A DNA stretch of 64,000 bases. It comes from Bacillota bacterium (lineage in GTDB: Bacteria; Bacillota; Clostridia; Lachnospirales; Lachnospiraceae). The notes beneath the pieces were generated by a model that worked only from the letters and a program-made list of their open reading frames with translations, ran no database searches and was not told the DNA's origin. Where the stretch lies: NCBI GenBank assembly GCA_023415635.1, contig JAEZJV010000046.1, forward strand, positions 1-64,000. Reading direction: 5' to 3'. Position 1 is the stretch's first letter; each line of letters starts with the position of its first letter. Positions 53,429 through 61,926 of the stretch are shown piece by piece. A program made the translations under genes and the position numbers.

Positions 53429-55027
53429 ATGGCGGGTTCCTATATTATTGCATATGATATTGGCACAACAGCTTTAAAAACCTGTCTCTTTGAAGTAGAG
53501 CAGAAAATCGAACTGATTGCTTATGCAAGCTGTGCTTACCCCCTGAAACTTTTTGATAACGGAGGTGCGGAGCAAAATCCCGAGGATTGGTGGAGTGCCA
53601 TGTGTAGTACCACCAGAGAAGTTCTTATGCACTCTCGGTTATCTCCTGATAAGATCTCCGGACTTTCCTTCTGCTCGCAGATGCAGGGTCTGGTGCTGGT
53701 TGATAAAGAAGGGAAGCCTGTCCGTCCTGCAATGAGCTACATGGATCAACGTGCCGGGAACGAACTTCGCCAGGGTATGACCCACGGTCTTCAGATTGCC
53801 GGGTGTAATGTCATAAAGCTATTAAAATCCCTATACCTCACCGGTGCCGTTGCTGCAAGTGTCAAGGATCCCGTATGGAAATACAAATGGGTCGAAAGGA
53901 ATGAACCTGAGCTGTTTGGGACTGTCTATCAATGGCTGGATGTAAAGGAATATCTGATTTTAAAATGCACCGGCAATTTTATTATGACAACCGACTCCGC
54001 TTTTGCTACATTACTGTATGATACCCGAAAAGGTCATTCCGGCTTCAGTAGAACCATGTGCCGTATGCTTCATGTAAATCCTATTCATTTACCACGGATT
54101 TTACTATCCACGGATCAGGCAGGCCGCCTGACAAAGGATGCCGCAGCAGCACTCGGTCTTATCGAAGATATCCCCGTATTCGGTGGAGGCGGTGATGCCT
54201 CTCTGATTGGAGTGGGCGCCGGTGCCATAAGAAATGGCAGTACTCATATCTACTGCGGAACCTCAGGCTGGGTTTCTACAGTTGTAGATCACAAGCTTGT
54301 GGATACCGGTTCGATGATCGCTGCTATTGTCGGTGCCCGGGACGGTTATTATAATTATTTTGCCGAGTTGGAAACGGCAGGAAAATGTCTGGAATGGGTT
54401 AAGGATCATCTTGCTCTGGATGAAATTGATATCTATCTTGAGAAAAAGAATGTGACTGAAGCCTATGAGACACTCTATACAAGTCTGTATGATTATATGA
54501 TGGATACGATCAAAAGGATACCTGCAGGCAGCAACGGGGTAATATTTACTCCCTGGCTTCATGGTAACCGTTGCCCCTTTGAGGATCCCAATGCCCGCGG
54601 AATGTTCTTTAATATCAGTCTGGATACTGGAAAGACGCAACTAATCCGCTCGGTTTTGGAAGGTATCTGCTATCATATGAAATGGATGCTGGAGGCTCAG
54701 GAACGTAAAACTTCTACTTCCGAAACCATACGGTTTGTCGGAGGAGGTGCTCTCTCCTCCCTGACCTGCCAGATTCTTGCAGATATCCTGGATAGGAAGA
54801 TAGAGACTGTTCCAAACCCTCAAAATGTAGGCTCTGTCGGTGCAGCCATCACCGCGGCCGTAGGTCTTGGAATTATTGGCAGTCTGGAGCAGGCTGAGAA
54901 ATTCATACATATCTCTGAAGCTTTTCTACCAAAACCTGAAAACAGAGCAATCTATGATCAGGGCTATCGAACCTTTCAGCAATTATATCTATCCAATAAG
55001 AAGAATTTCACCGCCATGAATAAGTAA
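53429..55027 (+). CDS. FGGY-family carbohydrate kinase (xylulokinase-like)
   Basis: Sugar kinase of 532 residues with ASKHA fold. YDIGTTALKTCLFEV is phosphate loop 1, SFCSQMQGLVLVDKEG and SYMDQRAGNEL belong to the substrate site, GGGGDASLIGVGAGAIRNG and FTPWLHGNRCPFEDPNARG are FGGY blocks, and VRFVGGGALSSLTCQILADIL is the ATP site. It phosphorylates a pentulose, polyol or related sugar; the substrate cannot be read from sequence. CGGAGG precedes the ATG. Probably supplies the phosphorylated substrate to the class II aldolase encoded divergently. Confidence 0.9.
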   Translation: MAGSYIIAYDIGTTALKTCLFEVEQKIELIAYASCAYPLKLFDNGGAEQNPEDWWSAMCSTTREVLMHSRLSPDKISGLSFCSQMQGLVLVDKEGKPVRPAMSYMDQRAGNELRQGMTHGLQIAGCNVIKLLKSLYLTGAVAASVKDPVWKYKWVERNEPELFGTVYQWLDVKEYLILKCTGNFIMTTDSAFATLLYDTRKGHSGFSRTMCRMLHVNPIHLPRILLSTDQAGRLTKDAAAALGLIEDIPVFGGGGDASLIGVGAGAIRNGSTHIYCGTSGWVSTVVDHKLVDTGSMIAAIVGARDGYYNYFAELETAGKCLEWVKDHLALDEIDIYLEKKNVTEAYETLYTSLYDYMMDTIKRIPAGSNGVIFTPWLHGNRCPFEDPNARGMFFNISLDTGKTQLIRSVLEGICYHMKWMLEAQERKTSTSETIRFVGGGALSSLTCQILADILDRKIETVPNPQNVGSVGAAITAAVGLGIIGSLEQAEKFIHISEAFLPKPENRAIYDQGYRTFQQLYLSNKKNFTAMNK

Positions 55028-55085
55028 TCGGTAGCTTATTCCATCCTCTCAATTATCTGTTCCATATTACTGTCCGTATACTTAA

Positions 55086-55133
55086 TATAAGGGGGAGCTG
55101 CAGGCCTCAAACGGTTGTATCTCCTCCTTTATG
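55086..55133 (+). terminator. possible terminator after the FGGY kinase
   Basis: Inverted repeat ATAAGGGGGAG / CTCCTCCTTTAT with one bulge and a large loop, 59 bases past the kinase stop. No clear T-run follows, so the call is tentative. Confidence 0.4.
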
Positions 55134-55266
55134 TATACACAGCATTATCCAAATTCACGAAAAGTCCTCATTTTTTTGTCTGTTATACCAAATATACTTC
55201 TTCTATCATTTGTGTTAAAGTAATAGCAGGCCTGGGCATTTATTCCGAACAAAAAAGGAGGAATTT

Positions 55267-56277
55267 ATGTCTGAATTTAAAAGATTTTTTCTTTCAATTT
55301 TCTTAGTCTTTACGCTCCTGTTCCTATCTATTGTACTTCCCTCAGCCCAAGTATATGCAGACTCCCCTGGTTTTGTCCTCCTGTCTCAGTATCATGCAAC
55401 TGTCGATGTCGGCGATGAATTCTATATAATCGCTATCACTACCACAGGGGATATTCCTAAGTGGATAAGCAGTTCCTCAAAGATAGCTTCCGTTAATACA
55501 TATGGTAAGGTCACTGCCAAAAAGCCGGGAACTGTTACCATTACGGCAAAGATAAAAAACGGTGAGGCTTCCTGTAAAGTAACGGTGAAGAAGACTATTG
55601 TCACCTTAAGCCATACCTCTGTATCCTTAGAGCGGGGTGAGACTCTATGCATATCAGCAGCTACCTCAAACCAATCTGTAGTTACCTGGAAGAGTAGTAA
55701 AAAAAGTATCGCTCTCGTAGATGAAAATGGTCTGGTTACCGGTATAAAGCCCGGTGAGACTGTCATTACCGCTTCGGTGGATGGAACCAGCAAAACCTGT
55801 AGAGTAAAGGTAAACCTACCTACCGTAAAACTGAACCGGACAAAGCTTAAGCTTTACAGAGGGCAGACCGCCAAGCTGACAACGGCTATCTCCTCCTCGG
55901 CAGCACCTGCCTGGAAAAGCAATAAGAAAAGTGTTGCTGTCGTGGACGAAAACGGTACTGTAACTGCCAAAAAGCATGGTACAGCTGTTATTACTGCCAC
56001 CGTAGATTCCATAAGCAGAAGCTGTGAGGTTATAGTAGAAGCACCGGAGATTACTATTGCCCCCACAGAATTGACACTGCTTTCCGGTGATAGAGCGTCA
56101 TTGACAGCTAGGGTATCCTCCGGCAATTCAGTTGTCTGGTCCAGCAGTAATCCCAATGTCTGTTCCGTGGATGAAGCCGGAAAAATAACTGCCTGGCAGA
56201 AGGGCAGAGCCTATATCTATGCCTCAGAAGACGGCACTAAGGTACGCTGTGTCGTACATGTAACCGAAAAAGAATAG
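55267..56277 (+). CDS. secreted protein made of four Big_2 (Ig-like) domains
   Basis: Surface protein of 336 residues with an N-terminal signal peptide (about 1-30, cleavage near VYADSP). Four consecutive bacterial Ig-like repeats of ~75 residues each follow, the markers being WISSSSKIASVNTYGKVTAKKPG, WKSSKKSIALVDENGLVTGIKPG, WKSNKKSVAVVDENGTVTAKKHG and WSSSNPNVCSVDEAGKITAWQKG. No catalytic or anchoring domain. The repeats suggest an adhesive or spacer role. GGAGG precedes the ATG. Monocistronic. Confidence 0.9.
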   Translation: MSEFKRFFLSIFLVFTLLFLSIVLPSAQVYADSPGFVLLSQYHATVDVGDEFYIIAITTTGDIPKWISSSSKIASVNTYGKVTAKKPGTVTITAKIKNGEASCKVTVKKTIVTLSHTSVSLERGETLCISAATSNQSVVTWKSSKKSIALVDENGLVTGIKPGETVITASVDGTSKTCRVKVNLPTVKLNRTKLKLYRGQTAKLTTAISSSAAPAWKSNKKSVAVVDENGTVTAKKHGTAVITATVDSISRSCEVIVEAPEITIAPTELTLLSGDRASLTARVSSGNSVVWSSSNPNVCSVDEAGKITAWQKGRAYIYASEDGTKVRCVVHVTEKE

Positions 56278-56452
56278 TACCGGAGGGAATAATGCCACAG
56301 GCTTAATAAATGATGAAACTTTTCATATAAAATCTTGGGAAAAGAAGGATTATCCTATCGGATATTCCTCGCTGCTTTCAAAATTTGAATTAATATTATT
56401 GATCAACAAATTAAGATTGTTGATTTTATTATTAATTTATTTAATATTTATA

Positions 56453-56481
56453 TTGACATTCCATAATTTTAGGTGTATATT
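56453..56481 (+). promoter_or_regulatory. promoter of the DUF2089-YvlB-YvlD-like operon
   Basis: TTGACA at 56453-56458, 17-base spacer, TATATT at 56476-56481; transcription would begin about 50 bases before the ATG at 56543. Looks sigma-A like, not the sigma-W type seen for yvl genes in Bacillus. Confidence 0.75.
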
Positions 56482-56542
56482 ATTGCCATAGGATAAAAAT
56501 GGTAAAAATCACTAGAATACTGATAACATCAAGGAGGCTAAA

Positions 56543-56932
56543 ATGAAATATAAAACACCGGGAAAATGTCCCGTATGTGGTGAAAAGCTTACTATTACAA
56601 AGCTTGGCTGCCAGAAATGCTCCACAGCTATAGAAGGTAATTTCCAGCCCTGTGAGTTCTGTCGAATGCCGGAGGAGGAATTGGAGTTCATCAAGGTATT
56701 TATCAGATGCCGCGGAAACATCAAGGATGTTGAGAAGGAGCTGGGTATCTCCTACCCTACGGTACGTGGCAAACTTGATTCCGTGATACGCGGATTAGGC
56801 TATGAGGTCAGCTCAAAGGAAGCACAGAAGGAAAGTGAAGAAAAAGCAGCAGCAAAAAGCGAAATACTGGATCTGCTGTCTAGGGGGGAAATCTCACCGA
56901 AGGATGCTGCTGAGAAACTAAAAAATTTATAA
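56543..56932 (+). CDS. DUF2089-family protein
   Basis: The 129-residue protein has an N-terminal zinc ribbon (CPVCGE...CQKCST...CEFCRM, about 9-45) and a helix-turn-helix-like part (about 48-90, IRCRGNIKDVEKELGISYPTVRGKLD). A C-terminal SHOCT-like acidic helix (EILDLLSRGEISPKDAAEKLKNL) resembles the start of the next protein. Likely the operon's transcription regulator. AAGGAGG precedes the ATG. Confidence 0.87.
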   Translation: MKYKTPGKCPVCGEKLTITKLGCQKCSTAIEGNFQPCEFCRMPEEELEFIKVFIRCRGNIKDVEKELGISYPTVRGKLDSVIRGLGYEVSSKEAQKESEEKAAAKSEILDLLSRGEISPKDAAEKLKNL

Positions 56933-56951
56933 TTTATAGGGAGGTTAACAC

Positions 56952-57395
56952 ATGAACGAACAACAAAGAATTCTTGAAATGATTGAAAAAGGGCAGATCA
57001 CTGCTGCTGAGGGGATGGAGCTTCTGAATGCATTGAATGCAGGTAAGGAAGCAGAGCAGCCCTCGAAGTATACGACTATAGCAAATATCAAACGCAATTA
57101 TAAGTATTTGAAGATTAAGGTGACCTCAGATAATAAAAGCCTAAATGTTAATGTTAACCTTCCGCTTCGTCTTCTGACTACCATAGGCGAAATCGCAGAT
57201 AAGATGAGCAAGGTAATTCCTGCAGATGCAAGAAGGGAAATGGAAGCCAAAGGAATTGATATTACAAATATTGATTTTGCAAAAATCATTGAAGAAGTTC
57301 TGAACGGCACTCTGGAGGATCCCAACATCATAGATGTGGAGGCTTGGGATGAGAGTTATAATGCAATGGTTAAGGTAAAAATCTATGTTGAATAG
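56952..57395 (+). CDS. SHOCT/YvlB-like protein
   Basis: The 147-residue protein has an N-terminal SHOCT-like helix pair (RILEMIEKGQITAAEGMELLNAL, 6-28). A beta/alpha region (about 45-147) contains LKIKVTSDNKSLNVNVNLPLRLL. YvlB-type proteins belong to envelope-stress operons. It lies between the DUF2089 regulator (19 bp) and an overlapping shorter paralogue. GGGAGG precedes the ATG. Function unknown. Confidence 0.75.
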   Translation: MNEQQRILEMIEKGQITAAEGMELLNALNAGKEAEQPSKYTTIANIKRNYKYLKIKVTSDNKSLNVNVNLPLRLLTTIGEIADKMSKVIPADARREMEAKGIDITNIDFAKIIEEVLNGTLEDPNIIDVEAWDESYNAMVKVKIYVE

Positions 57396-57696
57396 AAATC
57401 TTCGAATTATATGGGTAAAGATTCATGTCACAGAAAATAATCGTTTCTACATGAACCTTCCGATTTCTCTCTATGCATTTGAAGAAATTTCGGAGTGTGT
57501 AATGGATTTATTAGCACTTACCTGCTTCTTCGCTCCGAAGGAATATGGCACTTCCTTCCATTCTGTATCCGTACATACGCTAAGAGAGGTGCTACATTCT
57601 GTTATTAAAATGTTTGAGAGTTTAACCTTTGACGAACCTTATGATCTTGTCGAGGTTGAGGCCCAGAACGTTAAAGTATCCATAAAAATCAGATAA
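57385..57696 (+). CDS. small protein related to the C-terminal part of the YvlB-like neighbour
   Basis: The 103-residue protein has the core IWVKIHVTENNRFYMNLPISLYAFEEI, paralleling the LKIKVTSDNKSLNVNVNLPLRLL block of the preceding protein, followed by similar predicted helices and a closing strand (VEVEAQNVKVSIKIR). It overlaps the previous gene by 11 bp and lacks its own strong ribosome site, so it is probably translationally coupled. Unknown function; the pair may form a hetero-oligomer (inference). Confidence 0.7.
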   Translation: MLNRNLRIIWVKIHVTENNRFYMNLPISLYAFEEISECVMDLLALTCFFAPKEYGTSFHSVSVHTLREVLHSVIKMFESLTFDEPYDLVEVEAQNVKVSIKIR

Positions 57697-57707
57697 GGGA
57701 GGTTAGT

Positions 57708-58055
57708 ATGACAAAACTGGTATTAAAGTATCTTTCTATCGTAGCAACAATTTATCTGCTTTCCATGATATTTAGCTCTGTCCATATTAGTAGCACCCCT
57801 GCATTACTCATTCTTGGTCTGGTACTCTTTATGGTAAATCTGTTGCTTAAACCCTTACTGCTGTTACTAACACTGCCGCTCAACATTCTTACCTTCGGTT
57901 TGTTCAGCTTTATCGTCAATGCCTGGACCATTATGCTGGCAGATGCCATCGTATCCGGAGTCAATATGGGGGGTTTTTGGTATTCTCTGTTGGCAGCCTT
58001 GGTTATATCCTTATTCCAGCATCTGTTGAAGGATGCAGCAAAGGCATCTCATTGA
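57708..58055 (+). CDS. four-helix membrane protein, YvlD / mycobacterial-type phage-holin family
   Basis: Membrane protein of 115 residues with four helices (about 8-25, 28-55, 58-80, 88-110) and family markers VNLLLKPLLLLLTLPLNILTFGLFSFIVNAW. Despite the family name it is a chromosomal envelope-stress-type gene, here ending the DUF2089/YvlB operon; no phage genes are near. GGGAGG precedes the ATG. Confidence 0.88.
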   Translation: MTKLVLKYLSIVATIYLLSMIFSSVHISSTPALLILGLVLFMVNLLLKPLLLLLTLPLNILTFGLFSFIVNAWTIMLADAIVSGVNMGGFWYSLLAALVISLFQHLLKDAAKASH

Positions 58056-58065
58056 TTGTATATAT

Positions 58066-58114
58066 AAAGGACTGAGTATTAATTCTGCTTTAGAATTAAT
58101 TTCTCAGTCCTTTT
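58066..58114 (+). terminator. intrinsic terminator after the YvlD-like gene
   Basis: Stem AAAGGACTGAG / CTCAGTCCTTT, with a second inner pairing ATTAATTCT / AGAATTAAT, followed by TTATGTAT. Eleven bases past the stop at 58055. Confidence 0.88.
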
Positions 58115-58260
58115 ATGTATCTTCAGCTATTACGCAGAATCAGTCCATAAAAATGATTTCTAAAGAAATGAACGAGCGCAAGTGTCCTATCCTCCTCGGA
58201 TATCCGCTGAGTACAGGTCTGCGCCCGAAATACTGGAAAATTTTCAGGAGTATGCTCCTG

Positions 58261-59994
58261 TCATTCAATACTTAACCAGAACACCGGTCTGACCTTTATA
58301 TTCTCACCGGTAACATCATACCCATATCCCATAGCGGTGCCATCTACTGACAGAAAGGCTGCACTGCTTGAGCTGTTACCAGGTGTCCTGAGCCAGCTGT
58401 TATTCAAGAATTTCGGAAATAATTTCTGATATCTTACTGCCTCCGATATACTCAAAAGAAAAATATAGTCCTCGGTGTCCTTCCCCCCATCCGTTCTGTA
58501 GACGGGATTATCTTCATTAACGATGCTGCTTAACAGGATATTATTCCTTTCTTTTTCCGTAAACGCCTGCTTTAGATAGTCGGAATTCAACCATTGCCGT
58601 ATTGAGCTGCTTTCCCAGGTTACCGGTTCAAACTCAGTGTGAAAGGGTAAAGGAGAAAGTGCTTCCTCTTTCATTAAAAGAGCTTTGCCTTCTGATATCT
58701 CAAGTATTCTCCATTCTATATTATCGTTCAGCTTGACGATAGCTCCTTCGGTACTTGTCTTTACCATAAGCTTTTCTGACAATGCTCTCTGTTCCTGACT
58801 ATCCATATACTCTCCGGCCATATTGAAAGCCGCGGCTGCCTTTGCAAAGTCTCCCTCTTCTTTTAGCTTTAAGCCATATGCGTATACACTTTTTTCATAC
58901 TTCTCCAAGCTATCCCTGTATGTGCCAAGCTTTTTATAAAGCTCTGATGCACGCTCATAAGAACCCAATCGTTCCCACACACCTGCTTCATAGTACTTAG
59001 TTACGGAAAGATTGGCAACAAAAATAATAATTGCCAAAGAAGACAGGATTGCAACAACCCTCAATACCCTTCTGGTAACGTATCTGTTCTCAATCCGGTT
59101 ACTCATAGCATCACATTCAGCCGCCATAGCATCGGCATCCTTATAGCCGCTGACCTTTCTAAATTCCGCTGCAGCAGACTTATAGTCCTCTGCCTTCTTA
59201 GCCTCCCGACGTATCTTTTGTGCTCTTTTATAGATCCTTTTCTTGATTTCCTTCCTGGTCTGTTTTACTAACTGCTTACATTCCTCAGCCAATCCCACCG
59301 CGTCCTTATACTCCCCAAGCTCTGTCAGCTGCTTAGCAACCTGCCTGTACATCTCTACCTTTTCATTGGTAATCCGCATACAGCTAATTGCCCTCATTAA
59401 AACAGTCAGGCGCTTGTATACAAGCTCCTTTTCAGGATCAATCGGTTCCGGAGCTTCCACAATGTACAGATTTTGAAAATCCTGCTTCAGGAAACGGTGG
59501 TAAATAGCATGACCATGTTCGAATTTGATGCAATACCGATATTCATCACCTGCAGCCTCAGTAAAATAAATCACGTAATCAAATTCCTCTGTCTTGCTTT
59601 TTTCACATTCCACATGTTCAGAATATTTATAGAATACCTTCAATAGCTTTTCCAAAGTACAATCGTGCTGCCTTACTGCTTCTATAAAATCAACTAAAAA
59701 AGGATTGTCCTGATAATGCTCATGAACATAAGCTGCCCCCTCCGGGGGAATCAGTATACAAAAGCGTTCTTCTTTGTGGGAAATCTCAACTCTGCCTAAT
59801 CTTGGCTGTACATGGCCGACAAAGGCAGACAATACCTCAGTAAGCCTTAAAGGCTCGGTGATCTCCTCCTCCAGAATATGCGCTAGAGAACTCATCGGAT
59901 AATATAACCGTATCGTTTCCTTCTCATAACCCAGCTTGATCTGTTCTTCTTTTATAGTATCACAGATAACCTTTTCCAACATTTCGTAGTTCAT
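58261..59994 (-). CDS. DUF3877 - transmembrane - DUF6273 protein
   Basis: The 577-residue protein has an N-terminal DUF3877-like region (about 1-180: YEMLEKVICDTIKEEQIKLGY, ETIRLYYPMSSLAHIL). A Lys/Arg-rich, TPR-like helical stretch follows (about 190-300). A single membrane helix (about 310-330) leads to a second TPR-like part (about 335-405). The DUF6273-type C-terminal domain (about 415-577) has IEWRILEISEGKALLMKEEAL, VTWESSSIRQWLNSDYL and FWLSIE. The start at 59994 has AAGGGA seven bases upstream. Its topology suggests DUF6273 lies outside. Function unknown. Confidence 0.8.
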   Translation of the reverse strand: MNYEMLEKVICDTIKEEQIKLGYEKETIRLYYPMSSLAHILEEEITEPLRLTEVLSAFVGHVQPRLGRVEISHKEERFCILIPPEGAAYVHEHYQDNPFLVDFIEAVRQHDCTLEKLLKVFYKYSEHVECEKSKTEEFDYVIYFTEAAGDEYRYCIKFEHGHAIYHRFLKQDFQNLYIVEAPEPIDPEKELVYKRLTVLMRAISCMRITNEKVEMYRQVAKQLTELGEYKDAVGLAEECKQLVKQTRKEIKKRIYKRAQKIRREAKKAEDYKSAAAEFRKVSGYKDADAMAAECDAMSNRIENRYVTRRVLRVVAILSSLAIIIFVANLSVTKYYEAGVWERLGSYERASELYKKLGTYRDSLEKYEKSVYAYGLKLKEEGDFAKAAAAFNMAGEYMDSQEQRALSEKLMVKTSTEGAIVKLNDNIEWRILEISEGKALLMKEEALSPLPFHTEFEPVTWESSSIRQWLNSDYLKQAFTEKERNNILLSSIVNEDNPVYRTDGGKDTEDYIFLLSISEAVRYQKLFPKFLNNSWLRTPGNSSSSAAFLSVDGTAMGYGYDVTGENIKVRPVFWLSIE

Positions 59995-60332
59995 AGCTTT
60001 ATCCCTTCCAAGAATGTTAACCCTATCTTTTTTCATATATAACGGTCATCAAAGCCACTGTCCCGGAGGACTGCTCGCTAAATGATTTTACAATACCACC
60101 CGAATAATATCAATATTAATTCCCTAGAAGTGAAAAAATTAAACAATGTACAAAAAATCTGTATTTCACTTGAAATCATATTCTATTTCATATAAAATAC
60201 AGATATTACCATATATTATTTGGTTAGCTATTCGAAAATCAGAAGAATTGTTGAAATATAGTTGGGGGAGGGATTAATACGGGCAAATATCTTTTTAATG
60301 ATATCTTCAGAGAGATATGTGACACCTTTGAG

Positions 60333-60656
60333 ATGGACCATACAGTTTTCAAATACATACCAGGATGTGATGCCGGCATCATCAGGCAATTTCAGACAGA
60401 TACTAAACCTCCAAATAAAGTATTGGATTTCCTGATTTTCTGCATAATATACAGAGTAATGGTTATGAATGATCTTTATCTAAATAAGGGAATTCTTTTC
60501 CGATTAAATTACCAGATATTCAGTAATAGATATTTTACAGAAGAGATCAGGGCCCAAATCATAGAAATAGATGATACCCTTGCTTATCTCACCTATGTGC
60601 TTGAAAAAAGCTATGAGTTCAGTCCTCTCCCTAGTTGGGTGGAAAATTCTCCTTAA
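60333..60656 (+). CDS. small unknown protein, possibly starting at an ACG codon upstream
   Basis: Not recognised. From the first ATG it has 107 residues, mostly helical (VLDFLIFCIIYRVMVMNDLYL, FSNRYFTEEIRAQIIEIDDTL). That ATG has no ribosome site. Upstream in frame, a strong GGGGGAGGG at 60264-60272 lies six bases before ACG at 60279. Translating from there adds 18 protein-like residues (GKYLFNDIFREICDTFE). Either ACG serves as start or an ATG has mutated. Convergent with the diguanylate cyclase gene. Confidence 0.55.
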   Translation: MDHTVFKYIPGCDAGIIRQFQTDTKPPNKVLDFLIFCIIYRVMVMNDLYLNKGILFRLNYQIFSNRYFTEEIRAQIIEIDDTLAYLTYVLEKSYEFSPLPSWVENSP

Positions 60657-60697
60657 AAACAGTATTCCGGGAATTTCGCTTCCTGTCCCCTCCTGTA

Positions 60698-61735
60698 TTA
60701 ACTTATAGTTACTTTATTCTTTCCGCTATGCTTACTGAGATACATGATCGCATCCGCTTTCTTAATTACTTCATCCAGGGACAGGCTTTCGTTCTGCTTG
60801 ATATACACACCAAAGCTCGCTGTTGTGGAAATCGATACTCCTTCATTGGAGATAATCGTGTTTTCTATCTCCTCTCGAATTCGTTCGATTCTCTGCTCAA
60901 GCTTCTTCCTGTCCGTAAAGCTCTGAATAAATACAATGATTTCGTCGCCGCCGTACCGGGCTACAATATCATTGGGTCGGACTGCATTCTTAATAATCTG
61001 TGCCACTGTCTTCAATACGACATCTCCCATAGGATGTCCATAGCGGTCATTGATGGATTTAAAATTATCCAGATCTACTATGACAATACAGTAATCTATT
61101 TCCGATAAATTTGTAATTAAACTCAAGGTCTCAAAGAAATATCTCTTATTAAAGATGTCCGTCAGGCCATCATAGCTAGCTCTTTCTCTAATCTGCTTAT
61201 ATAGGAAGTTATTTTCAATAGCCACACCAATATGGTTACCGATCAGAGAAAGGAAGATTACATGGTCACTGGTAAAATAATTGATCTCCCTATGCTGAAT
61301 CAAAAGAAAGCCTATCAGTCTGTTATCAATCTTAACAGGGACTCCGATGCAGGAATGAATACTTTCCTCTTCCCTCTCATTCTTAAAAATCGGTTCCTCG
61401 CTGTTAATAACAAAATCTTCTTCCTGATATTTCTCAATCAACTGCTTTTCTATCTCTATACTTGCATTCGATACCGAATGTGCTACCGCTTCATAATATA
61501 GATCATTCATTTTGATATAGATTGTAGAATGATAAGCACCAAAAACCCCAATCAGCATGTCATTAATCAGAGAGAAGAGATTCGGATCTTTAATATATTG
61601 ATTGATATATTTACTTATTTCCAGCATATTGGTAAACATGTCCAGTTTTTTTTCAAGGAGCATAACCTGCTGTGATAGTTTATAGATTGTCTGCTCCATA
61701 AATTCCTGATATTTATCAAATTTATCTTTTTCCAT
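60698..61735 (-). CDS. GAF-GGDEF diguanylate cyclase
   Basis: Cytoplasmic enzyme of 345 residues predicted to make c-di-GMP. A short N-terminal coil precedes a GAF-like sensor (about 35-175, EEESIHSCIGVPVKIDNRLIGFLLIQ). The GGDEF domain (about 180-345) has DIFNKRYFFETL, VIVDLDNFKSINDRYGHPMGD and RYGGDEIIVF, which carries Ile in place of Phe. An inhibitory site RxxD (RPND) lies five residues before the motif, the usual place. The start at 61735 is seven bases after GAGGAG. No PilZ protein is seen, but the MshEN protein at 2601 could be an effector. Confidence 0.93.
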   Translation of the reverse strand: MEKDKFDKYQEFMEQTIYKLSQQVMLLEKKLDMFTNMLEISKYINQYIKDPNLFSLINDMLIGVFGAYHSTIYIKMNDLYYEAVAHSVSNASIEIEKQLIEKYQEEDFVINSEEPIFKNEREEESIHSCIGVPVKIDNRLIGFLLIQHREINYFTSDHVIFLSLIGNHIGVAIENNFLYKQIRERASYDGLTDIFNKRYFFETLSLITNLSEIDYCIVIVDLDNFKSINDRYGHPMGDVVLKTVAQIIKNAVRPNDIVARYGGDEIIVFIQSFTDRKKLEQRIERIREEIENTIISNEGVSISTTASFGVYIKQNESLSLDEVIKKADAIMYLSKHSGKNKVTIS

Positions 61736-61869
61736 GCAAACACTCCTCAAGATGTGGCTTAACATTATTCTACCATTTTCTTGTAATTGTTTCCACTATT
61801 TAATTATTATATTTATTACTATTATTAATCACCATATGAATATTTTCTTCCATGCATTTCCATAAAACA

Positions 61870-61907
61870 TAAAAATCCTCTGTCAGTACCTTGTAGAGAC
61901 AGAGGAT
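61870..61907 (-). terminator. intrinsic terminator of pdaA
   Basis: Perfect 10-bp stem ATCCTCTGTC / GACAGAGGAT with a 13-base loop, then TTTTTATG on the minus strand; 20 bases past the stop. Confidence 0.92.
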
Positions 61908-61926
61908 GTGCAAGCTCCATAGACGA

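Noticed and set aside
57708..58055. Prophage remnant (holin-like gene)
   Set aside because: The family name is misleading; the neighbours are a chromosomal envelope-stress-type operon and no phage gene is present.
58033..58275. 80-residue plus-strand ORF after the YvlD-like gene
   Set aside because: It runs through the terminator at 58066-58114 and has no ribosome site.
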